Of a stretch of 64,000 bases of DNA, positions 23,181 to 33,561 are shown piece by piece. Position 1 is the first letter of the stretch; every line of letters starts with the position of its first letter. Both the position numbers and the translations under genes were made by a program. Origin of the DNA: Ruminococcus flavefaciens (GTDB lineage Bacteria > Bacillota > Clostridia > Oscillospirales > Ruminococcaceae); NCBI GenBank assembly GCA_023667045.1, contig JAMPAU010000002.1, forward strand, positions 248,001 through 312,000. Reading direction: 5' to 3'. Under the pieces are notes generated by a model that searched no databases, was not told the DNA's origin, and saw only the letters and a program-made list of their open reading frames with translations.

Positions 23181-24710
23181 ATGATAAAAATTCTTGAATA
23201 CAGAGGTCATGTAAGAAACTGGAAAGACCTTTGCGGAGAACTCGGCATAGAACCGCTCACTCGTGACGAGCGTGAAAAAAAGATAATAGAAAAGGCTTAT
23301 GAAAAATGGGGTCACGGTATGGCAGACCACATTTACGGAATGTTTGCATTTGCACTCGAAGATGACGGAAAAATTTTCTGTATGCGTGACCAATTCGGCA
23401 CTAAACCTTTCTACTACTATCAGACAGATGACGGAAAACTCCTTTTCGGTACAAATATACACAGAATCATGGAGCAGGACGGTTTTATAAAAGAAGTAAA
23501 TACCGATATGCTACAGATTTATATGTCGCTGACTTACGTTGCCGGAGAAGATACTTTCTTTAAGGGTGTAAAAAAATTAATGCCGGGTCACTGGCTTGAA
23601 TTTGCTGACGGAAAACTTACCGTTGAACGCTACTGGACACCGACTTTCAAGCCCGATAATTCAAAGTCCCTTGACGAATGGGCAGACGAAATTCACACCA
23701 CAATACAGAAGATTTTTCCGGAAGTTAAGGAAGACGGCGAAACTGCTGAATCTTTCCTTTCCGGCGGTGTTGATTCTTCATACGTTCTTGCCATGTCAGA
23801 CGCTAAAGTTACTGATTCCTGCGGTTACGATGATGAACGCTTTGACGAATCCGGTCTTGCAAAACAGACTGCTGATATTCTCGGACGTGAAAATAACCGC
23901 TGTCTGATTACTCCGGAGCAGTATTTTGACATTGTGCCGTATGTTATGTACAACATGGAACAGCCACTCGGCGACGCATCGGCTATAGTTTTCGCTATCG
24001 CTTGCAAGGCTACTGCCGAACATACTAAACTTTGCTATTCCGGCGAGGGTGCTGACGAATTTTTCGGCGGTTACAATATGTACCGCAATGCCGAAAGATA
24101 CGGCGATAATCTGAAAAACTTCTACGTCGGCAATACCAACATTATGAAAGAAGACGAAAAACAGAAAATTCTGAAAAGCTATAATCCGGAAGTTCTGCCG
24201 ATTAATCTTGTAAAGCACATATACGAGGAAACAGAGGGTCTTGACCCGCTCACAAAGATGTCCGACGTTGATATACAGATATGGCTTGAAGGTGATATTT
24301 ACCTCAATGTAGATAAGATGAGTACCTGTGCAGGTCTTGAAATACGTATGCCACTTACCGATATGAGAGTTTTTGACATAGCTTCAAGAATGCCGTCTGA
24401 ATACAAGGTAAACGACGAAATGAACAAAGTCGCTTTCAGAACTTCTGCCTCAAAGGTTCTTCCGGACGAAATAGCTTTCAGAAAGAAACTCGGCTTTATA
24501 GTTCCTATAAGAATATGGCTCGCCGATAACCGCTACAACGGTGATGTGAGAGCAAAATTCAACAGCGATATTGCTGAAAAGTTCTTTAATGTAGATGAGA
24601 TAAATGAAATCTTCAATGAATATATCGGCGGTAACTCTGACACCTGGCGTAAAATCTGGACTATATATACTTTCCTTGTATGGTATGAGGAGTACTTTGT
24701 AAAAAGATAA
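23181..24710 (+). CDS. AsnB-like asparagine synthase lacking the N-terminal glutaminase Cys
   Basis: The protein has 509 aa. It starts MIKILEYRGHVRNWKDL, which corresponds to about residue 65 of a normal AsnB. The MCGI start with its Cys2 nucleophile and the first glutaminase strands are missing. GAGGTGAT right before the ATG and stops upstream show that this is the true start. The rest is intact, including MRDQFGTKPFYY, the ATP loop SGGVDSS and the C-terminal GFIVPIRIWL...KIWTIYTFLVWY. It should be unable to use glutamine by itself, so it may use free ammonia, borrow a glutaminase, or make another amide. It is paralogous to the gene at the window start. Confidence 0.88.
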   Translation: MIKILEYRGHVRNWKDLCGELGIEPLTRDEREKKIIEKAYEKWGHGMADHIYGMFAFALEDDGKIFCMRDQFGTKPFYYYQTDDGKLLFGTNIHRIMEQDGFIKEVNTDMLQIYMSLTYVAGEDTFFKGVKKLMPGHWLEFADGKLTVERYWTPTFKPDNSKSLDEWADEIHTTIQKIFPEVKEDGETAESFLSGGVDSSYVLAMSDAKVTDSCGYDDERFDESGLAKQTADILGRENNRCLITPEQYFDIVPYVMYNMEQPLGDASAIVFAIACKATAEHTKLCYSGEGADEFFGGYNMYRNAERYGDNLKNFYVGNTNIMKEDEKQKILKSYNPEVLPINLVKHIYEETEGLDPLTKMSDVDIQIWLEGDIYLNVDKMSTCAGLEIRMPLTDMRVFDIASRMPSEYKVNDEMNKVAFRTSASKVLPDEIAFRKKLGFIVPIRIWLADNRYNGDVRAKFNSDIAEKFFNVDEINEIFNEYIGGNSDTWRKIWTIYTFLVWYEEYFVKR

Positions 24711-24760
24711 TGCTCCAGATATGATACGCTGGATTCAACAGATAATAAAACACTGAATAA

Positions 24761-24798
24761 AAAAACTCCCTCTGAATTTTATCCGGAGGGAGTTTTTA
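24761..24798. terminator. Bidirectional terminator between asnB-like gene and the convergent unknown gene
   Basis: ACTCCCTC pairs with GAGGGAGT, flanked by A and T runs so that it works on both strands. Confidence 0.85.
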
Positions 24799-24810
24799 TT
24801 TATTATTCAT

Positions 24811-25425
24811 TTAATATGAATCAACAAAACGGAATTTCCATTCATAAGCCTGTGGATTTTTTTTGTAATTTCTTAGGTCGTCTATATCTGTAATATATCT
24901 GTCAGGCAAAGGAATATTTCCATATTCCTCCAGACCGTCAGCACGGCTTGCAGGTAGGGGAGTATATTTATTTTCATAATGGATTCTGTCCAGTTCGCAG
25001 ATAAACTCACGCAGACGTAATGCTTTCCGCAAAAAATTTTCTTCATTGTCTTGAATATCGTCCCATTCAATCCAGTAAAACCTTTCAGATTTCTGTTTAT
25101 ATGGAATATCATTTATTTTTCCTCTGTTTTCAACGTCCCAGAATCCTTTTATCGTTGAATATTCATGGCGGACACTTTCCGGAATCATTGCATAACTGAA
25201 CAGACAGCTTGCCATTTCTCTTAGTGCTGTCTGAGGAAAAACGACTTCATATTCTGTCGCAAGGGAGCTTGTATCAACATATTTGCTTAATATTTTAGTC
25301 CATGCACGTGCAGTTTCTACAGCAGTATCATGACAGTCCCAGTATACAGTAAACCATTCCTCAGAAATTCTTCTGCCTGTAGATTTTTCATATATAGTTG
25401 CCTCAATATATGTATCCTGTCCCAT
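24811..25425 (-). CDS. Hypothetical protein
   Basis: The soluble protein has 204 aa and no signal peptide. It has an aromatic-rich, strand-containing N-terminus (DTYIEATIYEKSTGRRISEEWFTVYWD) and a mostly helical middle (LRKALRLREFICELDRIHYEN). The family is not recognised. It starts 3 bp after the stop of the LUD gene, so the two are probably co-transcribed, though the ribosome site is weak (GAGGA about 17 nt upstream). It could be an unrelated accessory gene picked up at the operon end. Confidence 0.65.
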   Translation of the reverse strand: MGQDTYIEATIYEKSTGRRISEEWFTVYWDCHDTAVETARAWTKILSKYVDTSSLATEYEVVFPQTALREMASCLFSYAMIPESVRHEYSTIKGFWDVENRGKINDIPYKQKSERFYWIEWDDIQDNEENFLRKALRLREFICELDRIHYENKYTPLPASRADGLEEYGNIPLPDRYITDIDDLRNYKKNPQAYEWKFRFVDSY

Positions 25426-25427
25426 TA

Positions 25428-26096
25428 TTAATAGCCGAGTTCCTCACCTACAAGTATAACCTTTATACGTCCCTTGTGTCTTTGCTGTGCAGAGATAAGA
25501 TAGTTACAGCATATACGACCGTCACCGGAACAGCCGTCGGTCATCTGCCTGTCTGCCTTTGAGAGTGAAATGCATTCGCCTGTTTTACCGCATGGGGTGG
25601 GGCAGTCAAGGCGTATACAGTTAGGCGGTGCAGATTCTTTCTTCACACGGATTTCAGCTTCTTCAAGATTTCTGACAATCTTATTATATCCGGCGATTAT
25701 AATAACAGACTTAGGACCATAGGCGATAGCAGAAATCCTGTTGCTGTTGCCGTCCACATTGTATAAAACGCCGTCTTCGGTTATTGCGTTTGAACTGGAA
25801 ATATATACGTCTGCCGAAAAAGCTTTTATATATATTTCTTCGACTTCCTCACGGGATTTTCCTGTGCGGTCTAGATATGTATAATCCGGAGAGGTGAGCA
25901 GGTCGGAAAGACCGCATTCAGCCATAGTTACAGTACCTCCGTTTGTGATAACATCGCCTTTTTTCAAGAGTGATTCAACAATAGGGCGTACGTCGTCTTT
26001 AGTTTCGGCATAGTAAAACTCCATGTTATTTTTTACAAGGTTTTCGCCTGTTTTCTTAATGCATTTTTCAATCACAGCTTTTTTATTGTTATCCAT
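25428..26096 (-). CDS. LUD-domain (LutC/YkgG-type, DUF162) protein
   Basis: The protein has 222 aa from the ATG at 26096, with AAAGGA nine bases upstream. The frame is open to 26132, but that part overlaps the hpf terminator. LUD features are present: DVRPIVESLLKKGDVITNGGTVTMAECGL, VYISSSNAITEDGVLYNVDGNSNRISAIAYGPKSVIIIAGYNKIV, and a Cys-containing C-terminal PPNCIRLDCPTPCGKTGEC. LUD proteins are linked to lactate oxidation (LutABC), but no lutA or lutB is in this window. Single-gene versions of unknown role are common in Clostridia. Confidence 0.88.
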   Translation of the reverse strand: MDNNKKAVIEKCIKKTGENLVKNNMEFYYAETKDDVRPIVESLLKKGDVITNGGTVTMAECGLSDLLTSPDYTYLDRTGKSREEVEEIYIKAFSADVYISSSNAITEDGVLYNVDGNSNRISAIAYGPKSVIIIAGYNKIVRNLEEAEIRVKKESAPPNCIRLDCPTPCGKTGECISLSKADRQMTDGCSGDGRICCNYLISAQQRHKGRIKVILVGEELGY

Positions 26097-26112
26097 AAAA
26101 AAATATCCTTTC

Positions 26113-26144
26113 AAAAAACCGACGGCTCTCATGAACCGCCGGTT
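26113..26144 (-). terminator. Terminator of hpf
   Basis: On the minus strand ACCGGCGG and CCGTCGGT form the stem, with one mismatch, and six T follow. Confidence 0.8.
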
Positions 26145-26150
26145 AATATT

Positions 26151-26678
26151 TTATTCGTTGTCAGGTTCGAGAACGGCATAATTGCCCTCAGAACGCTTGT
26201 ACACTACATTTATTTCACCGCTTTCAGCGTTTGTGAACATAAAGAAGTTATGACCGAGCATATTCATCTGAAGAATAGCCTCGTCGATGTCCATAGGACG
26301 CATTTTGAATCTTTTGTGCTTGATAACCTCATAGTCGGCAGTTTCGGGAACAGTTTCCACGAATGCTTCCTTGAAAGCGTTATCTTTGAGACGTTTTTCA
26401 ATTTTTGTCTTGTTTCTGCGTATTTGTCTGATGATTTTGTCGATAGCATCATCGAGTGCAACGAATTTATCTTCAGCGGTACGCTCTGCACGGAAGATAA
26501 TGCTGTTGTACTTTACAGTAAGCTCGATAACGATATTGTTTCTGATTTCCGAGATAACGATTTTAGCGTCAGCCTCGTCGCCGAAAAACTTGCTGAGTTT
26601 CGTGTTGATTTTTGACTCTGCATACTCCGTGAAATTCTGCGGAATCTGCATTTTCTTAGCAGTGATAGTTGTTTTCAT
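26151..26678 (-). CDS. hpf: Long-form ribosome hibernation promoting factor
   Basis: The protein has 175 aa. The N-terminal S30AE domain (to about residue 100) includes KIVISEIRNNIVIELTVKYN and DDAIDKIIRQIRRNKTKIEKR. The C-terminal domain has KHKRFKMRPMDIDEAILQMNMLGHNFFMFTNAESGEINVVYKR, the dimerisation module that makes 100S ribosomes. It stores inactive ribosomes in slow growth. AAGGAGG precedes the ATG; promoter and terminator flank it as a single unit. Confidence 0.96.
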   Translation of the reverse strand: MKTTITAKKMQIPQNFTEYAESKINTKLSKFFGDEADAKIVISEIRNNIVIELTVKYNSIIFRAERTAEDKFVALDDAIDKIIRQIRRNKTKIEKRLKDNAFKEAFVETVPETADYEVIKHKRFKMRPMDIDEAILQMNMLGHNFFMFTNAESGEINVVYKRSEGNYAVLEPDNE

Positions 26679-26733
26679 TTTAGTCCTCCTTTAGACACCA
26701 GCCGTAAAACTGATGTATAAATTTTATAGGTAT

Positions 26734-26762
26734 ATTATAACATAAGTTTCCGGAAATTACAA
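26734..26762 (-). promoter_or_regulatory. Promoter of hpf (extended -10)
   Basis: On the minus strand TTGTAA is 17 bp from TATAAT, which is preceded by TG. Confidence 0.65.
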
Positions 26763-26826
26763 TAGATTTTTGGCAATTTCGTGAGATGATACAAAATGAG
26801 CGGAAATATTTGTGCATTTCAGACAA

Positions 26827-28182
26827 TCACTGTAAATTAATCGAATCAAGCATAATCTGTGCTATCTGCTCGGTAGTGGCAAAGCCAGCGTTTTTATCCT
26901 CAATAAGTATGCAGAATGCTATCGGCTTATTCGGGTCATCAACAAATCCGACAAGCAGTGAATTTTCCTTTTCGCCTTCCTCAACCTGTGCCGTACCGCT
27001 CTTTACGCCGAGAGTATAACCGCTTATCGTGTAGGCATAGTGGTTTGCACCGTTGGTAAGAAGAATCTGTCTGACAGTATTTGCTGTATCTGGTGAAAAA
27101 ATCTGTTTGCTGAACTTTGTCTTTGCGGTTTCTGTTATATCGCCGTCAACGTCTGTCACATGGTCTATAAGGTGAGGCATTGTCATTTTACCTGTGCCGT
27201 TGGCTATTGCACTCTGCCACATCATAAGCTGTATTGGGCTTACCATTGTATCGCCCTGACCGATACAGCCCCACTGCGTTCTGAACTCATGTTTATCCAC
27301 AAGTGTAGTAGAAGCAGTTTCGCACTGTATTCCGTCAATGTCTATGTATTCCATTTCATCATCATTGACAGCATAGCCGAGTTTTCTGTACTTCTTGATT
27401 ATATCATTCAGGTCAAGCTCCTCATCTTCAACAAGCTGTGCAAAGAAAGGATTACAGCTGTTTTCCACTGCCTGCTGTATGTTCTGCTCGCCGTGACCGC
27501 TCCAGTTATGGCAGTCAATAGTATCGCCGTTCATGTTGGTATAGTGACCGGCACAGCTATACATCTTTGAAAAAAGTTTATCTGCACCGAGTATTTCGAG
27601 TACGGAAACAACCGTTGATACTTTCTGTGTAGAGCCGGGTACTGTACGGTACATATTTTTGGAAATAAGCGTACCGCTTTCAAAATATTCTATACCGTCA
27701 TAACCCTTTGTCACGTCAAGCGACGGCAGACTTGTGCAGACGAGTATTTCACCGGTTTTGTAATTGTATGCTACAGCACAGCCTTTCTGAAAACCATAAG
27801 CATTGTATACCGCACGGTTGGCGTTATGGTCAAGAGTAGTATAGATAGCAGATTTTCCGTCTTCGATAGAGCCGGAAGAAAAACTGTAGTTGCTGAGTTT
27901 TTCAAGATTCTGGGCAACGAGGGTATTTGTCATCTGACCTTTATTGTCGCCTATGAGATTTCCGACATCAACAAAGAAATTATCTTCATACCAGCCTTTT
28001 CCCGTGCCGTCAAAAAGCACACCGCCGTTACGGTCATAAACCATACCGAGAGACTGGTTTTCAGAATTTGATACATAGAACCTCGCTTCCGTCCGGATTT
28101 TTATTGTAAGCACAGCCATTGCTATTATAAAGAAAAGTATAAAAAGGCTTATCATATACTGTGAGCGTCTTATGCCTTTCAT
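26827..28182 (-). CDS. Penicillin-binding protein (class B-type transpeptidase, PbpA-like)
   Basis: The protein has 451 aa. One N-terminal membrane segment (about residues 8-27) precedes a transpeptidase domain with the three active-site motifs STQK, SCN and KSG (VKSGTAQVEE). It cross-links peptidoglycan stem peptides outside the membrane. It is short for a class B PBP, like the mycobacterial PbpA. It overlaps the upstream RodA/FtsW gene by 4 bp (ATGA), so translation is coupled. Last gene of the FHA-RodA-PBP operon. Confidence 0.94.
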   Translation of the reverse strand: MKGIRRSQYMISLFILFFIIAMAVLTIKIRTEARFYVSNSENQSLGMVYDRNGGVLFDGTGKGWYEDNFFVDVGNLIGDNKGQMTNTLVAQNLEKLSNYSFSSGSIEDGKSAIYTTLDHNANRAVYNAYGFQKGCAVAYNYKTGEILVCTSLPSLDVTKGYDGIEYFESGTLISKNMYRTVPGSTQKVSTVVSVLEILGADKLFSKMYSCAGHYTNMNGDTIDCHNWSGHGEQNIQQAVENSCNPFFAQLVEDEELDLNDIIKKYRKLGYAVNDDEMEYIDIDGIQCETASTTLVDKHEFRTQWGCIGQGDTMVSPIQLMMWQSAIANGTGKMTMPHLIDHVTDVDGDITETAKTKFSKQIFSPDTANTVRQILLTNGANHYAYTISGYTLGVKSGTAQVEEGEKENSLLVGFVDDPNKPIAFCILIEDKNAGFATTEQIAQIMLDSINLQ

Positions 28183-29447
28183 GCCGACCGCCTCCTTGCA
28201 ACAGGATTTTTTATTTCCGGCGACTGCGATGCCATAAGCATACCTGCCATAAGTCCGCTCGCTATCATTGAACTACCTCCGGCTGATATAAACGGAATTG
28301 TTACGCCAGTAAATGGAATGAGATTACATGAACCGAAAATATTAAGAGCCATCTGCATTATAAAGTATGCACATACGCCGGAAGTCATTGTGGCATGGTA
28401 GTATGAACAAGGCGGATTAAAAAGAGGTGTGGCAATAAGTATAATTATTGCAAAAATTAATAAGAGTGCAAATATAAGTCCCCATTCCTCGCTTATCGTG
28501 GCAAATACTATATCGCTTTCATAGGCGAATACCTCGCACAGGCTGCCTTTTCCTGCTCCCTTTCCGAACCAGCCACCCTCTGCTATTGCTATAAGTGCGT
28601 GGGACTGTTGCCAGCCGTTTCCGCTCCTGTCGTTCCATATATCAGCGTGGAGACGTTGCTGAACATATTCCGGAGCAAATTTAAGGGCTATTATTACGGC
28701 TATCAGAAGAATGACACCTGCCGTTATCAGAGTTTTTCTGGAAAATTTCGCTTTTGGGTAGCATATTCTAAGAAAGAATCCGCTGATGAATATTCCCATA
28801 AAGGTAGGCAGACTGCCTAAATCTCTGCACCACCATTGGAGCAGGCATATTGTGAGGGTAAGTCCATAAAGGGCGAAGTTTTCATATACCACAAAGAAAC
28901 AGGCAACCTTACGCTTGTTCTGCTGTTCTGCTACTGTGGTGGCACAGGCAAGCACAAACAACGGCTTTATAAATTCTGACGGCTGTATAGATATAGAGTC
29001 GCCTATCTCTATCCACATACTTCTTGAACCGGTAAGAGTAAGTATTATTACCATAAGTATGCCTATACCGATATATACGTATTTTTTCTGCATCTGCAAC
29101 CATTTGTAGTTACGGCAGAGAACAAAACCGACCTTTGAGGCGATAAGCGAAACTATACAGGTTATGTAATGCTTTATTGAAAGATTTACTCCGCCGAAAC
29201 ACGACTGGAAAATAACACTCATATTCAGAATCAGTATAAGCATGAAGTCAACAGCAAAACTCCGCTGTCTGAACATCTTCATCACAATAAACCATGTAAG
29301 GTCAAGCAACAATACAGCCACTGCAAGAATTATGACATTTGTTGCACTTTCATAACTGCCGTTTACGTATACATTCAAAAGCATAGCTGAATGTGTCAGC
29401 AGAACAAAAAGGCATGATATAAGATAAAGGAAGATATTAACGTACAT
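28179..29447 (-). CDS. SEDS-family glycan polymerase (RodA/FtsW/SpoVE)
   Basis: The protein has 422 aa with about ten membrane segments. SEDS motifs are present: GDSISIQPSEFIKPLFVL, RDLGSLPTFMGIFISGFFLR, WQQSHALIAIAEGGWFGKGAGKG, and the C-terminal LIPFTGVTIPFISAGGSSMIASGLM. It polymerises lipid II into glycan strands together with its cognate PBP, which follows immediately. The start overlaps the FHA gene by 11 bp and has GGAGGG upstream. Confidence 0.95.
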   Translation of the reverse strand: MYVNIFLYLISCLFVLLTHSAMLLNVYVNGSYESATNVIILAVAVLLLDLTWFIVMKMFRQRSFAVDFMLILILNMSVIFQSCFGGVNLSIKHYITCIVSLIASKVGFVLCRNYKWLQMQKKYVYIGIGILMVIILTLTGSRSMWIEIGDSISIQPSEFIKPLFVLACATTVAEQQNKRKVACFFVVYENFALYGLTLTICLLQWWCRDLGSLPTFMGIFISGFFLRICYPKAKFSRKTLITAGVILLIAVIIALKFAPEYVQQRLHADIWNDRSGNGWQQSHALIAIAEGGWFGKGAGKGSLCEVFAYESDIVFATISEEWGLIFALLLIFAIIILIATPLFNPPCSYYHATMTSGVCAYFIMQMALNIFGSCNLIPFTGVTIPFISAGGSSMIASGLMAGMLMASQSPEIKNPVARRRSA

Positions 29448-29868
29448 TGTTCACCCTCCTGCGTCTGAAAACAAGTCTTCTGTTGCCGAGATTGATAACG
29501 TCATTTTCGTAAAGAATGCACTGTCTTACAAGATTGCCGTTAACGAAAACGCCGGACTTTGAGCCGATGTCGGTAATAGTCCATATGCCGTCGGCAACAG
29601 TCATTATTGCATGATAGCGTGATACTGACAAATCCGGCAGACGTATGTCAGCAGAAGCGTGTCTGCCTATAAGTATTTCGTCACAGTTAAGGGGATATGA
29701 GATATTCGGCTCTGAAAGCTCCATAAAGCCCGAAACTGCATTCCAGTACTGGCGTGCGTGTTTTCTTTCATTGTGCGATACAAGAAAAAGTATAGATATG
29801 CACAAGACAAGAATAAAAGCTGAAATTAAACACAGAGAATAATAGGGCATATCATTTAAGAAATCCAT
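29437..29868 (-). CDS. FHA-domain membrane protein
   Basis: The protein has 143 aa. One N-terminal membrane segment (about residues 9-30) is followed by a cytoplasmic FHA domain: ILIGRHASADIRLPDLSVSRYHAIM, then IGSKSGVFVNGNLV. FHA domains bind phosphothreonine. Placement ahead of rodA and a PBP suggests that a Ser/Thr kinase controls this cell-wall synthase, as known for the actinobacterial FhaB-RodA-PbpA cluster. No kinase gene lies in this window. Confidence 0.93.
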   Translation of the reverse strand: MDFLNDMPYYSLCLISAFILVLCISILFLVSHNERKHARQYWNAVSGFMELSEPNISYPLNCDEILIGRHASADIRLPDLSVSRYHAIMTVADGIWTITDIGSKSGVFVNGNLVRQCILYENDVINLGNRRLVFRRRRVNNVR

Positions 29869-29915
29869 AAAACACCTCCATAGCGTTGAGAATTTTTCTT
29901 GCAGGACTATAGAAT

Positions 29916-29944
29916 ATTATATCACATACTGCCGGATTTTTCAA
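29916..29944 (-). promoter_or_regulatory. Promoter of the FHA-RodA-PBP operon
   Basis: On the minus strand TTGAAA and TATAAT are separated by 17 bp. Confidence 0.7.
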
Positions 29945-29988
29945 TATCCGTTACTGATATGTATATATAATGTGACCATTCTGTAAAT

Positions 29989-30029
29989 AAAAAAGGAAGA
30001 CGGAGTATCAAAACCCCGTACTTCCTTTG
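29989..30029 (-). terminator. Terminator of the SleB-like gene
   Basis: On the minus strand AAGGAAG pairs with CTTCCTT, with further pairing inside (ACGG/CCGT), and six T follow. Confidence 0.8.
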
Positions 30030-30048
30030 AAAACGTATGTACAATTAT

Positions 30049-31044
30049 TTACTGACTTACTGAAAAATAATTCTGGTAGCCGTCGCCGAAGAAATACAGA
30101 TAACCCTGAGAGAATGAATAGGGGTCGCTGAAATAGAGGTCAACGGCAGAAATTACGCTGTCGGTAACTTCATAGGAGTAACCGCCGAGATAGGTATATG
30201 TTTCAGAGCCTTCAAACTGATAAGGCTGTGTGAGAACTTCATATACTGTATTCGGAAACAGCGGGCTGTATACTCTGTTCATAATAACTTCAACTACATT
30301 AGCCTTGCTGTAAATATCAATCCAGTCCGAGCCAGCCTCATGAGCGACAGCATTGCATAAAAGAATGTAATCGCTTTCAGATATGTAGTTAAGACCGGAT
30401 ACATAAGTATCAACAACTTCCGGCTCTGTATAGACAGATTCTTCCACTATATATTCTTCTACTGCCGGTTCTTCGTATACTGGTTCTTCATATGCTAATG
30501 CTGTAGTTGTTTCCATATAAAACCACTCAGCAGGCTCTGTAAACTCTGTTGTAGTGGTTGTGGTTGTTGTTTCTGTGGTGGTGGTAGTGGTGGTTGTAGT
30601 TGTTATGGCAACTGCTGTTGTTGTAACAATTTCTTCTGCTTCTTCTGCCACAGCAGGAGAATTTTCTGTATCTGTATAAGATACATCTGAGACAACTGAT
30701 GTCACAGCCTCTTGTGTAAGGACTGTTTCTGTAGTGTTTACTTCTGTATAGATTGTTGTAAGCTCTTTTGTCATTACATCGACAATGCATTCTTGATTCA
30801 TTGCCGGTACTTCTTCTGTATAATATTCTGTATCTGCTGTGATAAATTCTGTGTTTTCACCTATGGGCTCGGTGAAAGTCGGCATAGTATTTGCGAGCTT
30901 TTGGTTCTCGAAACCGAAAACCTCTTGATTATTCATTTTTCCTACCATGTTTCCTGATACTGCACAATCTGCAATAAGGACACAGCCTGTAATGCATGAA
31001 GCAACCATTGCACAAACACAAACTGCCGTTTTACCTTTACTCAT
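30049..31044 (-). CDS. SleB/CwlJ-type cell wall hydrolase with Thr-rich linker
   Basis: The protein has 331 aa. A hydrophobic N-terminal segment (about 6-30, Cys-rich) acts as signal or anchor. Residues about 30-215 are low-complexity Thr/Glu/Val sequence with poly-Thr runs (about residues 145-166), probably a wall-spanning, possibly glycosylated stalk. The C-terminal about 105 residues match the hydrolase_2 (SleB) domain: LCNAVAHEAGSDWIDIYSKANVVEVIMNRV and PYQFEG. The Glu in AHEAG is the expected catalytic residue. It probably cleaves peptidoglycan glycan strands. Single gene with promoter and terminator. Confidence 0.85.
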   Translation of the reverse strand: MSKGKTAVCVCAMVASCITGCVLIADCAVSGNMVGKMNNQEVFGFENQKLANTMPTFTEPIGENTEFITADTEYYTEEVPAMNQECIVDVMTKELTTIYTEVNTTETVLTQEAVTSVVSDVSYTDTENSPAVAEEAEEIVTTTAVAITTTTTTTTTTETTTTTTTTEFTEPAEWFYMETTTALAYEEPVYEEPAVEEYIVEESVYTEPEVVDTYVSGLNYISESDYILLCNAVAHEAGSDWIDIYSKANVVEVIMNRVYSPLFPNTVYEVLTQPYQFEGSETYTYLGGYSYEVTDSVISAVDLYFSDPYSFSQGYLYFFGDGYQNYFSVSQ

Positions 31045-31098
31045 CGACTCAATCCTTTCCCCGAAAATTTTTTCGGACGCTCTTTCTGAGCTGAGATA

Positions 31099-31127
31099 AT
31101 AATAGCATATATCGCATGAAATGGCAA
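31099..31127 (-). promoter_or_regulatory. Promoter of the SleB-like gene
   Basis: On the minus strand TTGCCA and TATTAT are separated by 17 bp, with about 55 nt of leader. The leader holds a small CCGAAAA/TTTTCGG hairpin just before the ribosome site. Confidence 0.6.
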
Positions 31128-31222
31128 TACTTTTTGAAATTTTTCCATTTTACGCCCAAAAAGAGACAGTTAAAAAAAGCATTATCGGGTAAAATGATAC
31201 AAAAAAGGTTAATAAATTATGT

Positions 31223-31306
31223 ATGAAAAATTTATTTGATATGAATAAAACAAAAAATATATCTGTAAATGGTTACAGAAATGTTACAAGAGATACAAAA
31301 CAGTGA
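31223..31306 (+). CDS. Possible 27-aa leader ORF
   Basis: ATG AAA AAT ... CAG TGA encodes 27 residues (MKNLFDMNKTKNISV...). AAGG lies 14 nt upstream, which is far. It sits in the roughly 500-bp gap between the SleB-like gene and ligA. Its stop codon overlaps the GTG start of the next small frame (GTGA). It may be chance in this AT-rich stretch. Confidence 0.2.
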   Translation: MKNLFDMNKTKNISVNGYRNVTRDTKQ

Positions 31307-31473
31307 AACAGCAGATAAAACAGAAATATGTAAATTACAGGAAAAATAATATTATTCACCTTGTTTTATGGGGATTTATGGCTTTATTCATTTTTGTAAC
31401 AATATTGTTAATGATTACAGATTGTAACCGAAAAATGTCGCTTGTCCGCATTAAGTCTGTTATATCTGCATAA
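31303..31473 (+). CDS. Possible 56-aa single-pass membrane protein
   Basis: A GTG-initiated frame of 56 codons has a basic N-terminus (VKQQIKQKYVNYRKNN), one clear hydrophobic helix (LVLWGFMALFIFVTILLMI) and a short basic tail. No in-frame ATG exists upstream before a stop. The ribosome site is weak (AAGAGA). It ends about 85 bp before ligA. The basic-hydrophobic-basic plan is that of a real small membrane protein, but without conservation data it could be chance. Nothing else was seen in the rest of the 31045-31557 gap besides promoters. Confidence 0.3.
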   Translation: MKQQIKQKYVNYRKNNIIHLVLWGFMALFIFVTILLMITDCNRKMSLVRIKSVISA

Positions 31474-31491
31474 AAATACACGGTATGACAT

Positions 31492-33540
<2,049 letters not shown>

Positions 33541-33561
33541 AACAAGGAGAACGTTACAGAA

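Noticed and set aside
24811-25425. Assigning the unknown gene to a specific immunity-protein family
   Set aside because: Only general size and composition support this; no diagnostic motif was seen.
30527-30790. Minus-strand frame rich in Asn/His/Arg/Tyr
   Set aside because: A frame shadow of the Thr-codon repeats in the SleB-like protein.
31045-31098. ydaO (c-di-AMP) riboswitch before the SleB-like hydrolase gene
   Set aside because: The leader between promoter and start codon is only about 55 nt and shows no matching conserved blocks.
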